Assembly: GCA_902489745.1 (NCBI GenBank)
Contig: CABUBB010000002.1
Span: 124,001 to 188,000, forward strand
Direction of reading: 5' to 3'
Source: Metaruminococcus_A sp003150405
GTDB lineage: Bacteria; Bacillota; Clostridia; Oscillospirales; Ruminococcaceae
DNA: 64,000 nucleotides
The notes under the pieces were generated by a model, which had not been told where the DNA came from, made no database searches, and saw only the letters and a list, made by a program, of their open reading frames with translations. Shown here in pieces: positions 26,411-34,227 of the stretch (position 1 is the first letter of the stretch; every line of letters begins with the position of its first letter). The position numbers and the translations under genes were made by a program.

Positions 26411-27616
26411 ATGGGACTCATTGTGCAGAAATTTGGAGGCACATCGGTCAAAGATGCGGAGCGCATTATGAATGTAGCAAGCATTGTGACCGATACCTAC
26501 CAAAAAGGCAATCAGGTTGTCGTTGTGGTTTCGGCGCAGGGCGATACAACCGACGATTTGATTGAAAAAGCAAAGGAAATTAATGAAAATCCATCCCGGC
26601 GGGAAATGGATATGCTGCTTGCTACCGGCGAACAGATTTCGATTTCCCTGCTTGCAATGGCGATTGAAAAGCTTGGCTTTCCGGTTATCTCTTTGACAGG
26701 ATGGCAGGCGGGATTTGTCACCACGTCTTCCTATTCTCGGGCGCATATCCATCGGATTGAGAGCGAGCGCCTTCACAGGGAGCTGGATAAAAACAATATC
26801 GTTATTGTTGCAGGATTTCAGGGAATTTGCAAATACGATGATATTACAACGCTGGGACGTGGTGGTTCAGATACCAGTGCGGTTGCGCTGGCCGCTGAGT
26901 TGAAGGCGGATCTTTGCCAGATTTATACCGATGTCGACGGTGTTTACACCGCTGATCCGCGTATTGTCAAAACAGCGAAAAAGCTCGACGAAATTTCGTT
27001 TGATGAAATGCTGGAGCTTGCAACACTCGGTGCACAGGTGCTGCATAACCGTTCAGTTGAGATGGCGAAAAAGTATAATGTAAACCTGGAAGTTGTATCC
27101 AGCTTAGAAAAGAAACCCGGCACTAAAGTGAAGGAGGTTGTTTCCGTGGAAAAAATGTTGATTCGAGGGGTAACCCGTGATAATGATGTAGCGCGTATTG
27201 CAGTAATTGGCCTGCCGGATAAGCCCGGCATCGCCTTTAAGGTGTTCTCGCTGATGAGCAAAAACAAAATCAATGTCGATATTATTTTGCAGTCGATTGG
27301 CCGCGACGGCACCAAAGATATCAGCTTTACAGTTTCAAAGGAGAATAAAGATCTTGCGGTAAAGGCGTTGGAAGAAAATCTCGTAGCGCTGGAAGCGCAG
27401 CGTGTGGAATCCAACGACAATGTCTGCAAACTCTCGATTGTTGGTGCCGGCATGCAGACCAACGTCGGCGTTGCGACCAAAATGTTTGAGGCGCTGTTTG
27501 AGGCTGGCATCAATATCAATATGATTTCTACCAGCGAAATTAAAATTTCTGTCCTGATTGACAAAGACGACAGTGAACGTGCGCTTCGTGTCGTTCATGA
27601 TGCATTTATTGACTAG
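26411..27616 (+). CDS. lysC: Aspartate kinase, alpha subunit
   Basis: Phosphorylates aspartate, the first step to lysine, threonine and methionine. Residues 1 to about 240 form the amino-acid-kinase domain (VQKFGGTSV at the start, GRGGSDTSAVALAA in the active site, ADLCQIYTDVDGVYTADPR). Two ACT domains follow. At 401 residues it matches the Bacillus aspartokinase II/Corynebacterium LysC type, which is lysine- or lysine/threonine-inhibited. GGAGG lies before the ATG. No lysine riboswitch is present in the 21-base gap upstream. Confidence 0.95.
   Translation: MGLIVQKFGGTSVKDAERIMNVASIVTDTYQKGNQVVVVVSAQGDTTDDLIEKAKEINENPSRREMDMLLATGEQISISLLAMAIEKLGFPVISLTGWQAGFVTTSSYSRAHIHRIESERLHRELDKNNIVIVAGFQGICKYDDITTLGRGGSDTSAVALAAELKADLCQIYTDVDGVYTADPRIVKTAKKLDEISFDEMLELATLGAQVLHNRSVEMAKKYNVNLEVVSSLEKKPGTKVKEVVSVEKMLIRGVTRDNDVARIAVIGLPDKPGIAFKVFSLMSKNKINVDIILQSIGRDGTKDISFTVSKENKDLAVKALEENLVALEAQRVESNDNVCKLSIVGAGMQTNVGVATKMFEALFEAGININMISTSEIKISVLIDKDDSERALRVVHDAFID
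27146..27616 (+). CDS. lysC: Aspartate kinase beta subunit from an internal start (predicted)
   Basis: Inside lysC, AAGGAGG at 27131-27137 is followed eight bases later by an in-frame GTG (27146); an in-frame ATG follows at 27155. The internal product (156 residues) would contain just the two ACT regulatory domains. In Bacillus subtilis and Corynebacterium, lysC encodes alpha and beta subunits from exactly this kind of nested start, giving an alpha2beta2 enzyme. The ribosome binding site is seen directly; its use is inferred. Confidence 0.65.
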   Translation: MEKMLIRGVTRDNDVARIAVIGLPDKPGIAFKVFSLMSKNKINVDIILQSIGRDGTKDISFTVSKENKDLAVKALEENLVALEAQRVESNDNVCKLSIVGAGMQTNVGVATKMFEALFEAGININMISTSEIKISVLIDKDDSERALRVVHDAFID

Positions 27617-27627
27617 GTGAACGAACG

Positions 27628-28287
27628 ATGATAAAATGTATTGCGTTTGATTTGGATGGAACACTGGTCAATTCACTCGAAGATTTGGCGGATGCTTCAA
27701 ATCATACGCTCAAGGATTTGGGGTTTCCTGTGCACGATGTCAATGAATACCGTTACTTTGTTGGCAGTGGTGTCAGCAAACTGTTTGAACGCGCCTTACC
27801 GGAGGGGCATAAGGATGAGGCGACGGTGGCAGAGGCCCGGAAGATTTTTGAAGAGTATTATAGCCATTGTTATTGCAATAGAACCATTCCCTATGAACTG
27901 GTTGCCGAATTGCTGGACGAATTGAAGGATGCCCATTACCGGCTGGCAGTAGTGACCAATAAGCCGGATGCATTTGCAAAAAACATCCTGAAAACCTTGT
28001 TTCCATGTATAGAATTTGATTTCGTCCAGGGTGCGAGTGACGAACTGCCCAAAAAGCCCGATCCCTTTCTGCTTAAGCAGTGTATGGAGGAGCTTCATAT
28101 GAAGCCTGAGGATTGTATTTACTGCGGGGATTCCGATGTAGACGTCGCTTTTGCGCACAATGCAGGAATTCCAGCAGCAGGTGCCGCATGGGGATTCCGC
28201 GGTATGGATGAGTTGGAAGCAGCAGGTGCCGACTATATCATTAATTATCCAAATGAGTTGCTTACGTTATTAGACATCTTGAATTGA
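27628..28287 (+). CDS. HAD-superfamily hydrolase, phosphoglycolate phosphatase-like
   Basis: A 219-residue HAD phosphatase with motif I FDLDGTLVNS, motif II VVTNKPD, a lysine in KKPDPF and motif IV CGDSDVDVAFAHNAG, plus a helical cap between motifs I and II. The Gph/PpaX group fits best, but HAD substrate specificity cannot be read from sequence. It lies 11 bases after lysC and may be cotranscribed. A phosphatase for an amino-acid intermediate is possible, though nothing here shows it. Confidence 0.8.
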   Translation: MIKCIAFDLDGTLVNSLEDLADASNHTLKDLGFPVHDVNEYRYFVGSGVSKLFERALPEGHKDEATVAEARKIFEEYYSHCYCNRTIPYELVAELLDELKDAHYRLAVVTNKPDAFAKNILKTLFPCIEFDFVQGASDELPKKPDPFLLKQCMEELHMKPEDCIYCGDSDVDVAFAHNAGIPAAGAAWGFRGMDELEAAGADYIINYPNELLTLLDILN

Positions 28288-28307
28288 ATGCCGAATTGTT
28301 GTAAAAT
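28279..28307 (+). promoter_or_regulatory. Promoter for yebC
   Basis: TTGAAT (28279-28284) and TAAAAT (28302-28307) are 17 bases apart, overlapping the end of the preceding HAD gene. Confidence 0.5.
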
Positions 28308-28342
28308 GAAATAGTTTTAGATTGATTGAAAGGAAGTATCCT

Positions 28343-29086
28343 ATGTCAGGACATTCAAAGTGGAATAATATTAAGCGTAAAAAAGAAAAAACCGATGCGC
28401 AGAAAGCAAAAATATTCACCAAAATTGGCCGTGAAATTACGGTAGCAGTTAAAGAAGGCGGTGCTGATCCGAACTCCAACGGCAAGCTGCGCGATCTGAT
28501 TGCCAAGGCAAAGTCTAACAACGTACCGAATGACAACATTGACCGTATTATTAAAAAAGCGGCTGGTAGCGGCGATAAAAATGACTTTGAAAGCATAGTT
28601 TACGAAGGCTATGGTCCAAATGGCGTTGCAGTCATTGTGGAAACCCTGACCGATAACCGAAACCGTACCGCTTCGGATGTGCGTCATTATTTTGATAAAT
28701 TCGGCGGGAACCTTGGAACCTCCGGCTGCGTTTCGTTCATGTTTAGTGAAAAAGGTATTATTGTTATGGAAAATACCTTTACTGATGAAGAAAAGCTGAT
28801 GGAAGATATTATGGAATCCGGTGCGGATGACTATAACATTGACGAGGAAGAAATCGAGATCACGACCGATCCGGCGAGCTTCCGTGAGGTGCGGGATGCT
28901 CTGGAGAAAATGGGATACACCTTTGCTTCCGCGGATGTTGAAATGGTGCCCTCTACCTATGTTACCCTGACCGATCCCGACCATATCCTGAAAATGAACC
29001 TTTTGCTGGAGCATTTGGAGGACAATGATGATGTCCAAAATGTTTACCATAACTGGGATATGCCGGAAGAGGAAGAAGAGGACTAA
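28343..29086 (+). CDS. yebC: YebC/PmpR family protein (TACO1-like)
   Basis: Starts MSGHSKWNNIKRKKEKTDAQ, the near-invariant YebC opening, followed by KIGREITVAVKEGG and the acidic C-terminal domain. The product has 247 residues. AAAGGAAG sits before ATG 28343. Members have been described as DNA-binding regulators, and more recently as translation factors that help ribosomes through proline-rich stretches, so the role here is uncertain. A perfect 19-base-pair hairpin follows the stop. Confidence 0.92.
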   Translation: MSGHSKWNNIKRKKEKTDAQKAKIFTKIGREITVAVKEGGADPNSNGKLRDLIAKAKSNNVPNDNIDRIIKKAAGSGDKNDFESIVYEGYGPNGVAVIVETLTDNRNRTASDVRHYFDKFGGNLGTSGCVSFMFSEKGIIVMENTFTDEEKLMEDIMESGADDYNIDEEEIEITTDPASFREVRDALEKMGYTFASADVEMVPSTYVTLTDPDHILKMNLLLEHLEDNDDVQNVYHNWDMPEEEEED

Positions 29087-29130
29087 TTCAAAACAGCCAG
29101 CGCCAATTATAGGCGCTGGCTGTTTTGAAT
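29086..29130 (+). terminator. Terminator after yebC, 19-bp perfect stem
   Basis: The arm 29086-29104 (core CAGCCAGCGCC) pairs perfectly with 29112-29130 (core GGCGCTGGCTG) around a seven-base AATTATA loop. The stem ends in an A4/T4 stretch. The arm begins at the last base of the yebC stop codon. Confidence 0.85.
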
Positions 29131-29391
29131 ATATGGCCTTTGTTTTGGTGGCAGCTTTTAATTGTGCGCGCTTCTGTTGTATGAATTTGGTTTAGACGAG
29201 TACAGCCCAAATAGAAAACACTTAAAAAAAACATGATGAAACCCGCCCCCAAAAATTACGGCACGTTTTTATCCTGTAAAGTTCCATTTGAGAAAGGGCA
29301 CAGAACGAAAAGCAAAATTCTGTTCGTATTGTTTGAAAATTGACATTGATTGCAACTTCTATCAAAAGTAAAGCTGCAATTTGCTCTGAAC
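29131..29391. other. Convergent intergenic region, no gene seen
   Basis: About 260 bases between the yebC and aroC terminators. The only reading frame is a 75-codon minus-strand frame running through the aroC terminator; it has no ribosome binding site and no recognisable domain. I see no RNA gene. An imperfect hairpin, TTGCAACTT with AAAGCTGCAA, lies around 29350-29380. Confidence 0.5.
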
Positions 29392-29430
29392 AACCAAAAG
29401 CTCCCTGTTTTATACAGGGAGCTTTTGGTT
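29392..29430 (-). terminator. Terminator of the aro operon
   Basis: AACCAAAAGCTCCCTG (29392-29407) and CAGGGAGCTTTTGGTT (29415-29430) form a 16-base-pair stem. Read on the minus strand it follows the aroC stop and contains a U-rich 3' side. It is nearly symmetrical, so it may also stop plus-strand transcripts. Confidence 0.88.
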
Positions 29431-30527
29431 TACAATGATATTTTTCCATGTTCCATCATCAGGTCCAGGATTGCAATGTTTACTGCGGCTTCTATGACAA
29501 CCGCTGCACGAATAGCAATGCAGGGATCGTGACGCCCCTTAACCGTAATGGTTGCATCAGTAAGCGTTTTATAGTCAATGGTTTGCTGAGGCTGAGCAAT
29601 TGAAGAGGTTGGCTTAATGGCCGCCCGCAGAATAACCGGCATGGAGGAAGTAATTCCGCCGAGAATACCGCCATTGTGGTTGGTACGGGTTTTAACAGAG
29701 CCATTGTCCATATAAAAAGTATCGTTGTTTTCACTGCCATAAACGCGGGCAGCGTTAAAGCCATCACCAAACTCAACTCCCTTTACAGCAGGGACTCCAA
29801 ACAGAATAGAGGAAATAACGTTTTCAACACCGTCAAACATAGGAGATCCAACTCCTGCGGGCATTCCAACAACACAGCATTCAATCACGCCACCAACAGA
29901 ATCAAGGTTCAGGCGAGCAGTTTCAATGACATCACGCATTTCGGACTCCATGTTCGGATTGAGAAGAGGAAAATCCATTGTTTGAAGCCGTTTAATTGTT
30001 TCCAGGGGAATATCCACCGGATTAAAGCGCTCTTCCGAAACATCCTTAATGGAAAGCACATGGGACGCGACAAAAACACCATGCCGCTCGAGAATCTGTT
30101 TGCAGATTCCCCCGGCCAAAACCAAAGGCGCTGTGAGCCGCCCGGAAAAATGCCCGCCGCCGCGGATGTCATTGGAACCGCGATAACGTACCGCACCAGT
30201 GTAGTCTGCGTGCCCAGGACGGGCGAGGTTCTGCATCTCGCCATAATCGCTGGAACGGGTATCGGTGTTTTTAATGATGCCGGTCAAAGGTGTTCCAGTG
30301 GTACACCCATTGTAAAAACCGGAGACGAGTTCCGGCAGGTCCGGCTCCGTCCGGGCAGTTGAGGTGTTATCACCTTTTTTAGCCGTGCGCCGTACGGTAA
30401 AACGGCGCAGTTCGCTTAGGTCGATCGCTTCCCCGGCAGGGAGATTATCCAGCGTCATACCAATGGCTTTGCCGTGGGATTCCCCAAAAATGGAAAGGCG
30501 CAGGGTTCTATTCCAGGTCGATGACAT
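29430..30527 (-). CDS. aroC: Chorismate synthase
   Basis: Converts EPSP to chorismate with reduced FMN, the last step of the shikimate pathway. RLSIFGESHGKAIG is the first signature; the RYRGSNDIRGGGHFSGR region and the C-terminal GRHDPCIAIRAA signature complete it. It has 365 residues. The ATG lies inside the last codons of aroA (20-base overlap), so translation is coupled. It is the last gene of the aroF-aroB-aroA-aroC operon. Confidence 0.97.
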   Translation of the reverse strand: MSSTWNRTLRLSIFGESHGKAIGMTLDNLPAGEAIDLSELRRFTVRRTAKKGDNTSTARTEPDLPELVSGFYNGCTTGTPLTGIIKNTDTRSSDYGEMQNLARPGHADYTGAVRYRGSNDIRGGGHFSGRLTAPLVLAGGICKQILERHGVFVASHVLSIKDVSEERFNPVDIPLETIKRLQTMDFPLLNPNMESEMRDVIETARLNLDSVGGVIECCVVGMPAGVGSPMFDGVENVISSILFGVPAVKGVEFGDGFNAARVYGSENNDTFYMDNGSVKTRTNHNGGILGGITSSMPVILRAAIKPTSSIAQPQQTIDYKTLTDATITVKGRHDPCIAIRAAVVIEAAVNIAILDLMMEHGKISL

Positions 30528-31788
30528 TACAGTACCCTCCTATGGCTTGATAATCCTCATAAAAAGCAGGATAGGATTTCCGAATGGATTCGGCTTGTTT
30601 TAATGTAACAGCGCCGGTTGCCCTCAAGGCAATAATAGCGGCTGACATGGCAATTCGATGATCGTTGCTGCTGTCAACCGTACAGCCGTAAAATTCAGTT
30701 TTTCCACGGATAACAAGCCCGTCTGATGTAACTGTAACCTGTGCTCCGCCGGCTGTGAGAAGAGCAGAGACAGCAGTTAGACGGTCACTTTCTTTTATGC
30801 GCAGCCGCTCTGCGTGGCGGATAACCGTTTCTCCTGCACACTGACTGGCAAGTACAGCCAGAATTGGGACCAGGTCGGGAATATCCCGTGCATCCACCTC
30901 AATGGGGGAGAGGATGCCGGACTCCGGTGCGGATACCGTAATGTGGCCTGTATCTACTGAAATCAACGCGCCTGCTTTTTTTAGATAATCCACAATGGTT
31001 TTGTCTCCCTGCGCCGATTGCTGGTAATCCAAGCCAGATACGGTGACTGGACCGCCCAAAGCGCCGGCAGTTAAGAAAAAAGCGGCTTGGGAGAAATCCC
31101 CTTCCACGGTTACCTCCGTTGGATGGTAGGTTTGCCCGCCGGGAACAGTGACGGTATTTCCGTTTAATGCTGCTTGAATCCCAAACTTGTGCAGCATTTC
31201 AATGGTCATTTGAACGTAAGGCCTAGATTCAAATGCCCCTGTAACATGGATGATGCTGTCCTGTTTGAGCAAAGGCAACGCAAACAGCAGCCCGGTGATA
31301 AATTGGGAACTGATGTTTCCGGGAATGGTAAAGTTCCCGCCGGACAGTGTCCCCTGAATGGAAAACGGCATGGTTTCATGATAATGAAACCGAATGCCCT
31401 TTTGTCCCAGACTATCAAGATAGGGTGTAATGGGACGGGAAGGGAGCCGCCCTTCTCCCAGAAACGTCGCCTCACAGCCAAGCGCTGCTGCAACCGGTAT
31501 TAAAAATCGCAGGGTAGAGCCGGATTCTTTACAGGAAAGCAGCGCGGTTGTAGGGATGGAGTCATCTATACCATCAATTACAGCGAAATCAGTACCGCAT
31601 TCAATGGTAGCGCCCAAAGCAGTCAAACAGTCAATGGTGGCGGTAATGTCCTTTGAAAAGATGAGATTGCGCACGATGGACCGCCCACGAGCTAGTGCTG
31701 CACAGATAATTGCACGGTGGGACGCGCTTTTGGAAGGAACAGCGGCAACAGCTCCAGTAAGCCGGGAAGGAAAAAATTGTATGGTCAT
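30508..31788 (-). CDS. aroA: 3-phosphoshikimate 1-carboxyvinyltransferase (EPSP synthase)
   Basis: Transfers enolpyruvyl from PEP to shikimate 3-phosphate. The N-terminal VPSKSASHRAIICAALA holds the shikimate-phosphate lysine and serine, SGSTLRFLIPVAAALG matches the GNAGTAMR-type region of class II enzymes, and RIKESDR near the C-terminus is intact. It has 426 residues. Its sequence resembles class II (glyphosate-tolerant-like) more than the Escherichia coli type, an inference from the ESGSTLRF motif. It overlaps aroB by four bases. Confidence 0.95.
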   Translation of the reverse strand: MTIQFFPSRLTGAVAAVPSKSASHRAIICAALARGRSIVRNLIFSKDITATIDCLTALGATIECGTDFAVIDGIDDSIPTTALLSCKESGSTLRFLIPVAAALGCEATFLGEGRLPSRPITPYLDSLGQKGIRFHYHETMPFSIQGTLSGGNFTIPGNISSQFITGLLFALPLLKQDSIIHVTGAFESRPYVQMTIEMLHKFGIQAALNGNTVTVPGGQTYHPTEVTVEGDFSQAAFFLTAGALGGPVTVSGLDYQQSAQGDKTIVDYLKKAGALISVDTGHITVSAPESGILSPIEVDARDIPDLVPILAVLASQCAGETVIRHAERLRIKESDRLTAVSALLTAGGAQVTVTSDGLVIRGKTEFYGCTVDSSNDHRIAMSAAIIALRATGAVTLKQAESIRKSYPAFYEDYQAIGGYCNVIDLE

Positions 31789-32846
31789 GGCTGGTAACTC
31801 CCCTGAACAAACCGAATGTAATCCTCACGGGATAGTTTGAAAACAAAACTGTCCCCAATTTTGCGCACAAGCACAATGCTGATGCTGTCAGCAGAGGCTT
31901 TTTTATCCATCAGACTGTATTCGATGAGATGATCGCTGTCAATTTCAGCGTCAATGGGTAAACCGCACCGCTGAATACAGGAAACAAGTCGCGCGGTAGT
32001 TCCGGTCTCGGTAAGATTGTACCGTTCGGAAAGAGCGGTTATTTTTGCCATGCCTGCCGCCACACCCATACCGTGTGAATAGGTGGAATAGTGGTAGTAT
32101 TTTTCAATGGCATGACCAAAGGTATGACCAAAATTGAGCAGCATCCGTTCGCCGGTATCAAATTCATCCCGTTCCACTACTTCTTTTTTGATTTCAATAC
32201 AACGCCGGATTACCGTTTCCAGATGTTCGGAAAGCGTGCCGTCTTCAATCACTTCAAAAATGGAGGCGTCTTTGATCATACCATACTTAATGGCCTCTGC
32301 CACACCGTCTGCAAAGTGTTCTTTGGAAAGGGTGGAAAGGGTTTTAATATCGCAAACAACCAGATTTGGTTGCTTAAAAGCACCGACCAGATTTTTTCCG
32401 CCTTCAATGTTGACCGCTGTTTTTCCGCCGACCGAGGAATCGATCTGTGCAAGAAAGGTGGTTGGAATTTGAATATAATCAATGCCCCGCATATAGGTTG
32501 CGGCACAGAATCCAGTTAGATCTCCAACTACGCCGCCGCCCAGAGCGACGAGGGCATCCTTACGGGTGATCTTATGAGCACAGAGAAATTCATACAGCTC
32601 GCCAAGTTGACGGAGGGACTTAGAGGCTTCACCGTGCGGAATTACATAACAGACGACAGTGTATCCGGCCGCCTGCAGGGAATCGGTTACGGCTTGCGCG
32701 TACAAAGGGGCGACAGTGTCGTCGCTCACAAGGGCAATTTGTCTCGCTTTTGTCGCCTGTTGTACGAGACGACCGGTATTTTGAAGCAGGTCATAACCGG
32801 TATAAATGGAATACCGCATGCTTGTGTTGACAACAATTTCGTTCAT
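31785..32846 (-). CDS. aroB: 3-dehydroquinate synthase
   Basis: NAD- and zinc-dependent cyclase making 3-dehydroquinate from DAHP, the second step of the shikimate pathway. GGGVVGDLTGFCAATYMRG, the TTFLAQIDSSVGGKTAVN region and the zinc histidines in LNFGHTFGHAIEKY are clear. It has 353 residues. It lies 11 bases downstream of aroF. 3-Dehydroquinate dehydratase, shikimate dehydrogenase and shikimate kinase are not in this window. Confidence 0.97.
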   Translation of the reverse strand: MNEIVVNTSMRYSIYTGYDLLQNTGRLVQQATKARQIALVSDDTVAPLYAQAVTDSLQAAGYTVVCYVIPHGEASKSLRQLGELYEFLCAHKITRKDALVALGGGVVGDLTGFCAATYMRGIDYIQIPTTFLAQIDSSVGGKTAVNIEGGKNLVGAFKQPNLVVCDIKTLSTLSKEHFADGVAEAIKYGMIKDASIFEVIEDGTLSEHLETVIRRCIEIKKEVVERDEFDTGERMLLNFGHTFGHAIEKYYHYSTYSHGMGVAAGMAKITALSERYNLTETGTTARLVSCIQRCGLPIDAEIDSDHLIEYSLMDKKASADSISIVLVRKIGDSFVFKLSREDYIRFVQGSYQP

Positions 32847-32857
32847 ATTCGATCACC

Positions 32858-33868
32858 CTATAAGGTTTTGCCGCAGAAAGCCGCAAGCTGTTTAATTCTG
32901 TCCATGGTTTCATCAAACGCGTCCGGAGTCATGGACTGTGCACCATCGGAAAGCGCTTTTGAAGGATTGTTGTGAACCTCAATCATCAAGCCGTCTGCGC
33001 CGCAGGCAACGGCAGCAAGTGCCATTGGTTCAACCAGAGGGACCATACCAGTAGCATGGGAGGGATCGACAATAATAGGAAGATGGGAAAGACGTTTTAT
33101 AAGTGCAACAGCGGATAAATCCAGCGTATTGCGGGTCATGGTTTCAAAGGTGCGAATACCGCGTTCACAAAGGATGATGTTGGAATTGCCGCCTGCATAG
33201 ATGTACTCAGCGCTCATAAGGAATTCTTCAATGGTATTGGCAAGTCCGCGTTTCAGCAGGATGGTTTTGTTGGAGTGGCCAAGGGCTTTGAGCAGCTCAA
33301 AGTTCTGCATATTGCGCGCCCCCACCTGGATGATATCAACATCAGCAAATAAATCAAGGTGTTGAAGCGACATAATCTCGGTAACAATGGGCAGGCCGGT
33401 TGCTTTTTTTGCTTCCAGCAGCAGTTCAATGCCGTCGCCGCGCAGGCCCTGGAACGCATAAGGGGAGGTGCGGGGCTTAAAAGCGCCGCCGCGCAGGAAC
33501 TTGGCGCCGGCCGCTTTGACACGGTTGGCCACTTCAATAATCTGGTCCTTGCTTTCGACCGAGCAGGGACCAGCCATCACTTTAAAGTTGCCATGGCCAA
33601 TCTTTTCACCACAAACTTCAATGGTGCTGTCATCTGGGTGAAATTTGCGGTTTACGTTTTTATAAGGCTCCTGCACACGTTTGACGCTCTCGACAATTTC
33701 GTTCGCCGCCACATTGTCAATGTTTACGACCGAAGTATCCCCAATTAGTCCGACAATTGTGGTGTGATCGCCGACAACTACGTTGGTTTTAAGGCCGTAA
33801 TCCTCAAACCATTTGAGAAGCTCGTCAACCTGCGGCTTGGGCGCATCTTGTTTTAAAATGACTACCAT
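32858..33868 (-). CDS. aroF: 3-deoxy-7-phosphoheptulonate synthase (DAHP synthase, N-terminal regulatory domain type)
   Basis: Condenses PEP and erythrose 4-phosphate, the entry to the shikimate pathway. Residues 1 to about 75 form a ferredoxin/ACT-like regulatory domain as in the Thermotoga type, where aromatic amino acids bind; the barrel follows with MAGPCSVES, GAKFLRGGAFKPRTSPYAFQ, GARNMQNFELLKALG and IVDPSHATG. AGGAGG (33877-33882, minus) selects ATG 33868 over a TTG at 33874, giving 336 residues. The gene follows a Phe-rich leader peptide and terminator, so attenuation by phenylalanine supply is predicted in addition to enzyme feedback. Confidence 0.95.
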   Translation of the reverse strand: MVVILKQDAPKPQVDELLKWFEDYGLKTNVVVGDHTTIVGLIGDTSVVNIDNVAANEIVESVKRVQEPYKNVNRKFHPDDSTIEVCGEKIGHGNFKVMAGPCSVESKDQIIEVANRVKAAGAKFLRGGAFKPRTSPYAFQGLRGDGIELLLEAKKATGLPIVTEIMSLQHLDLFADVDIIQVGARNMQNFELLKALGHSNKTILLKRGLANTIEEFLMSAEYIYAGGNSNIILCERGIRTFETMTRNTLDLSAVALIKRLSHLPIIVDPSHATGMVPLVEPMALAAVACGADGLMIEVHNNPSKALSDGAQSMTPDAFDETMDRIKQLAAFCGKTL

Positions 33869-33882
33869 TTTCAATTCCTCCT

Positions 33883-33929
33883 AAAAATAAAACAGGCTAT
33901 GGCTTCTTTTCCGAAGTCATAGCCTGTTT
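33883..33929 (-). terminator. Attenuator terminator in the aroF leader
   Basis: Minus strand: AACAGGCTATGACTTC pairs with GAAGCCATAGCCTGTT, with one A-C mismatch, followed by TTTTATTTTT. It lies between the Phe-rich leader peptide and the aroF ribosome binding site. Its 5' arm (33911-33922) can instead pair with 33952-33962 at the end of the leader peptide gene, forming an antiterminator. Confidence 0.85.
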
Positions 33930-33947
33930 GGATTAACGGTGTTCTGT

Positions 33948-34064
33948 TTATCTACAACTTGGAGCGGTATTAAATTTTTCCACAGCAAAAAAGCCGTCGC
34001 TAAAGTAAAAGCCACGGAAAAAGAAAAAGTTAAAGTTTGCTGTGTAAGACTGAATACCGTTCAT
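33948..34064 (-). CDS. Phenylalanine-rich leader peptide of the aroF operon
   Basis: A 38-codon ORF opening MNGIQSYTAN with 10 phenylalanines and 2 tyrosines, including NFNFFFFRGFYF at residues 10-21 and FF at 25-26. GGAGG (34071-34075) lies six bases before the ATG, and a promoter lies just upstream. This layout matches pheL-type leader peptides, whose translation senses charged tRNA-Phe: stalling at Phe codons would free the downstream segment to form the antiterminator and allow aroF transcription. The peptide itself probably has no other function. Confidence rests on codon composition, ribosome binding site, promoter and alternative hairpins all agreeing. Confidence 0.85.
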   Translation of the reverse strand: MNGIQSYTANFNFFFFRGFYFSDGFFAVEKFNTAPSCR

Positions 34065-34090
34065 GAATTTCCTCCAACTTAATTTATTTT

Positions 34091-34119
34091 ATTAAAACAC
34101 ATTGTAGACCGGTTGTCAA
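34091..34119 (-). promoter_or_regulatory. Promoter of the aroF leader and operon
   Basis: Minus strand: TTGACA (34119-34114) and TTTAAT (34096-34091) with a 17-base spacer, about 27 bases before the leader peptide ATG. Confidence 0.75.
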
Positions 34120-34227
34120 GCAGTTTGGTAAAATTTTCACAAATACTTTGTTCACCTTTTTTGTGAGGCGGGTTCTAAGGACAGGCATTCCGGCATAACC
34201 TTTACTAATCCCAAGAAAGGACAAGTG

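Noticed and set aside
29222..29449. 75-codon minus-strand frame between yebC and aroC
   Set aside because: It runs through the aroC terminator and into the aroC 3' end, has no ribosome binding site and shows no domain; I treat it as chance.
33875..34227. T-box leader upstream of aroF
   Set aside because: No T-box consensus or specifier stem is visible; the leader is explained by a Phe-rich ORF and an attenuator.
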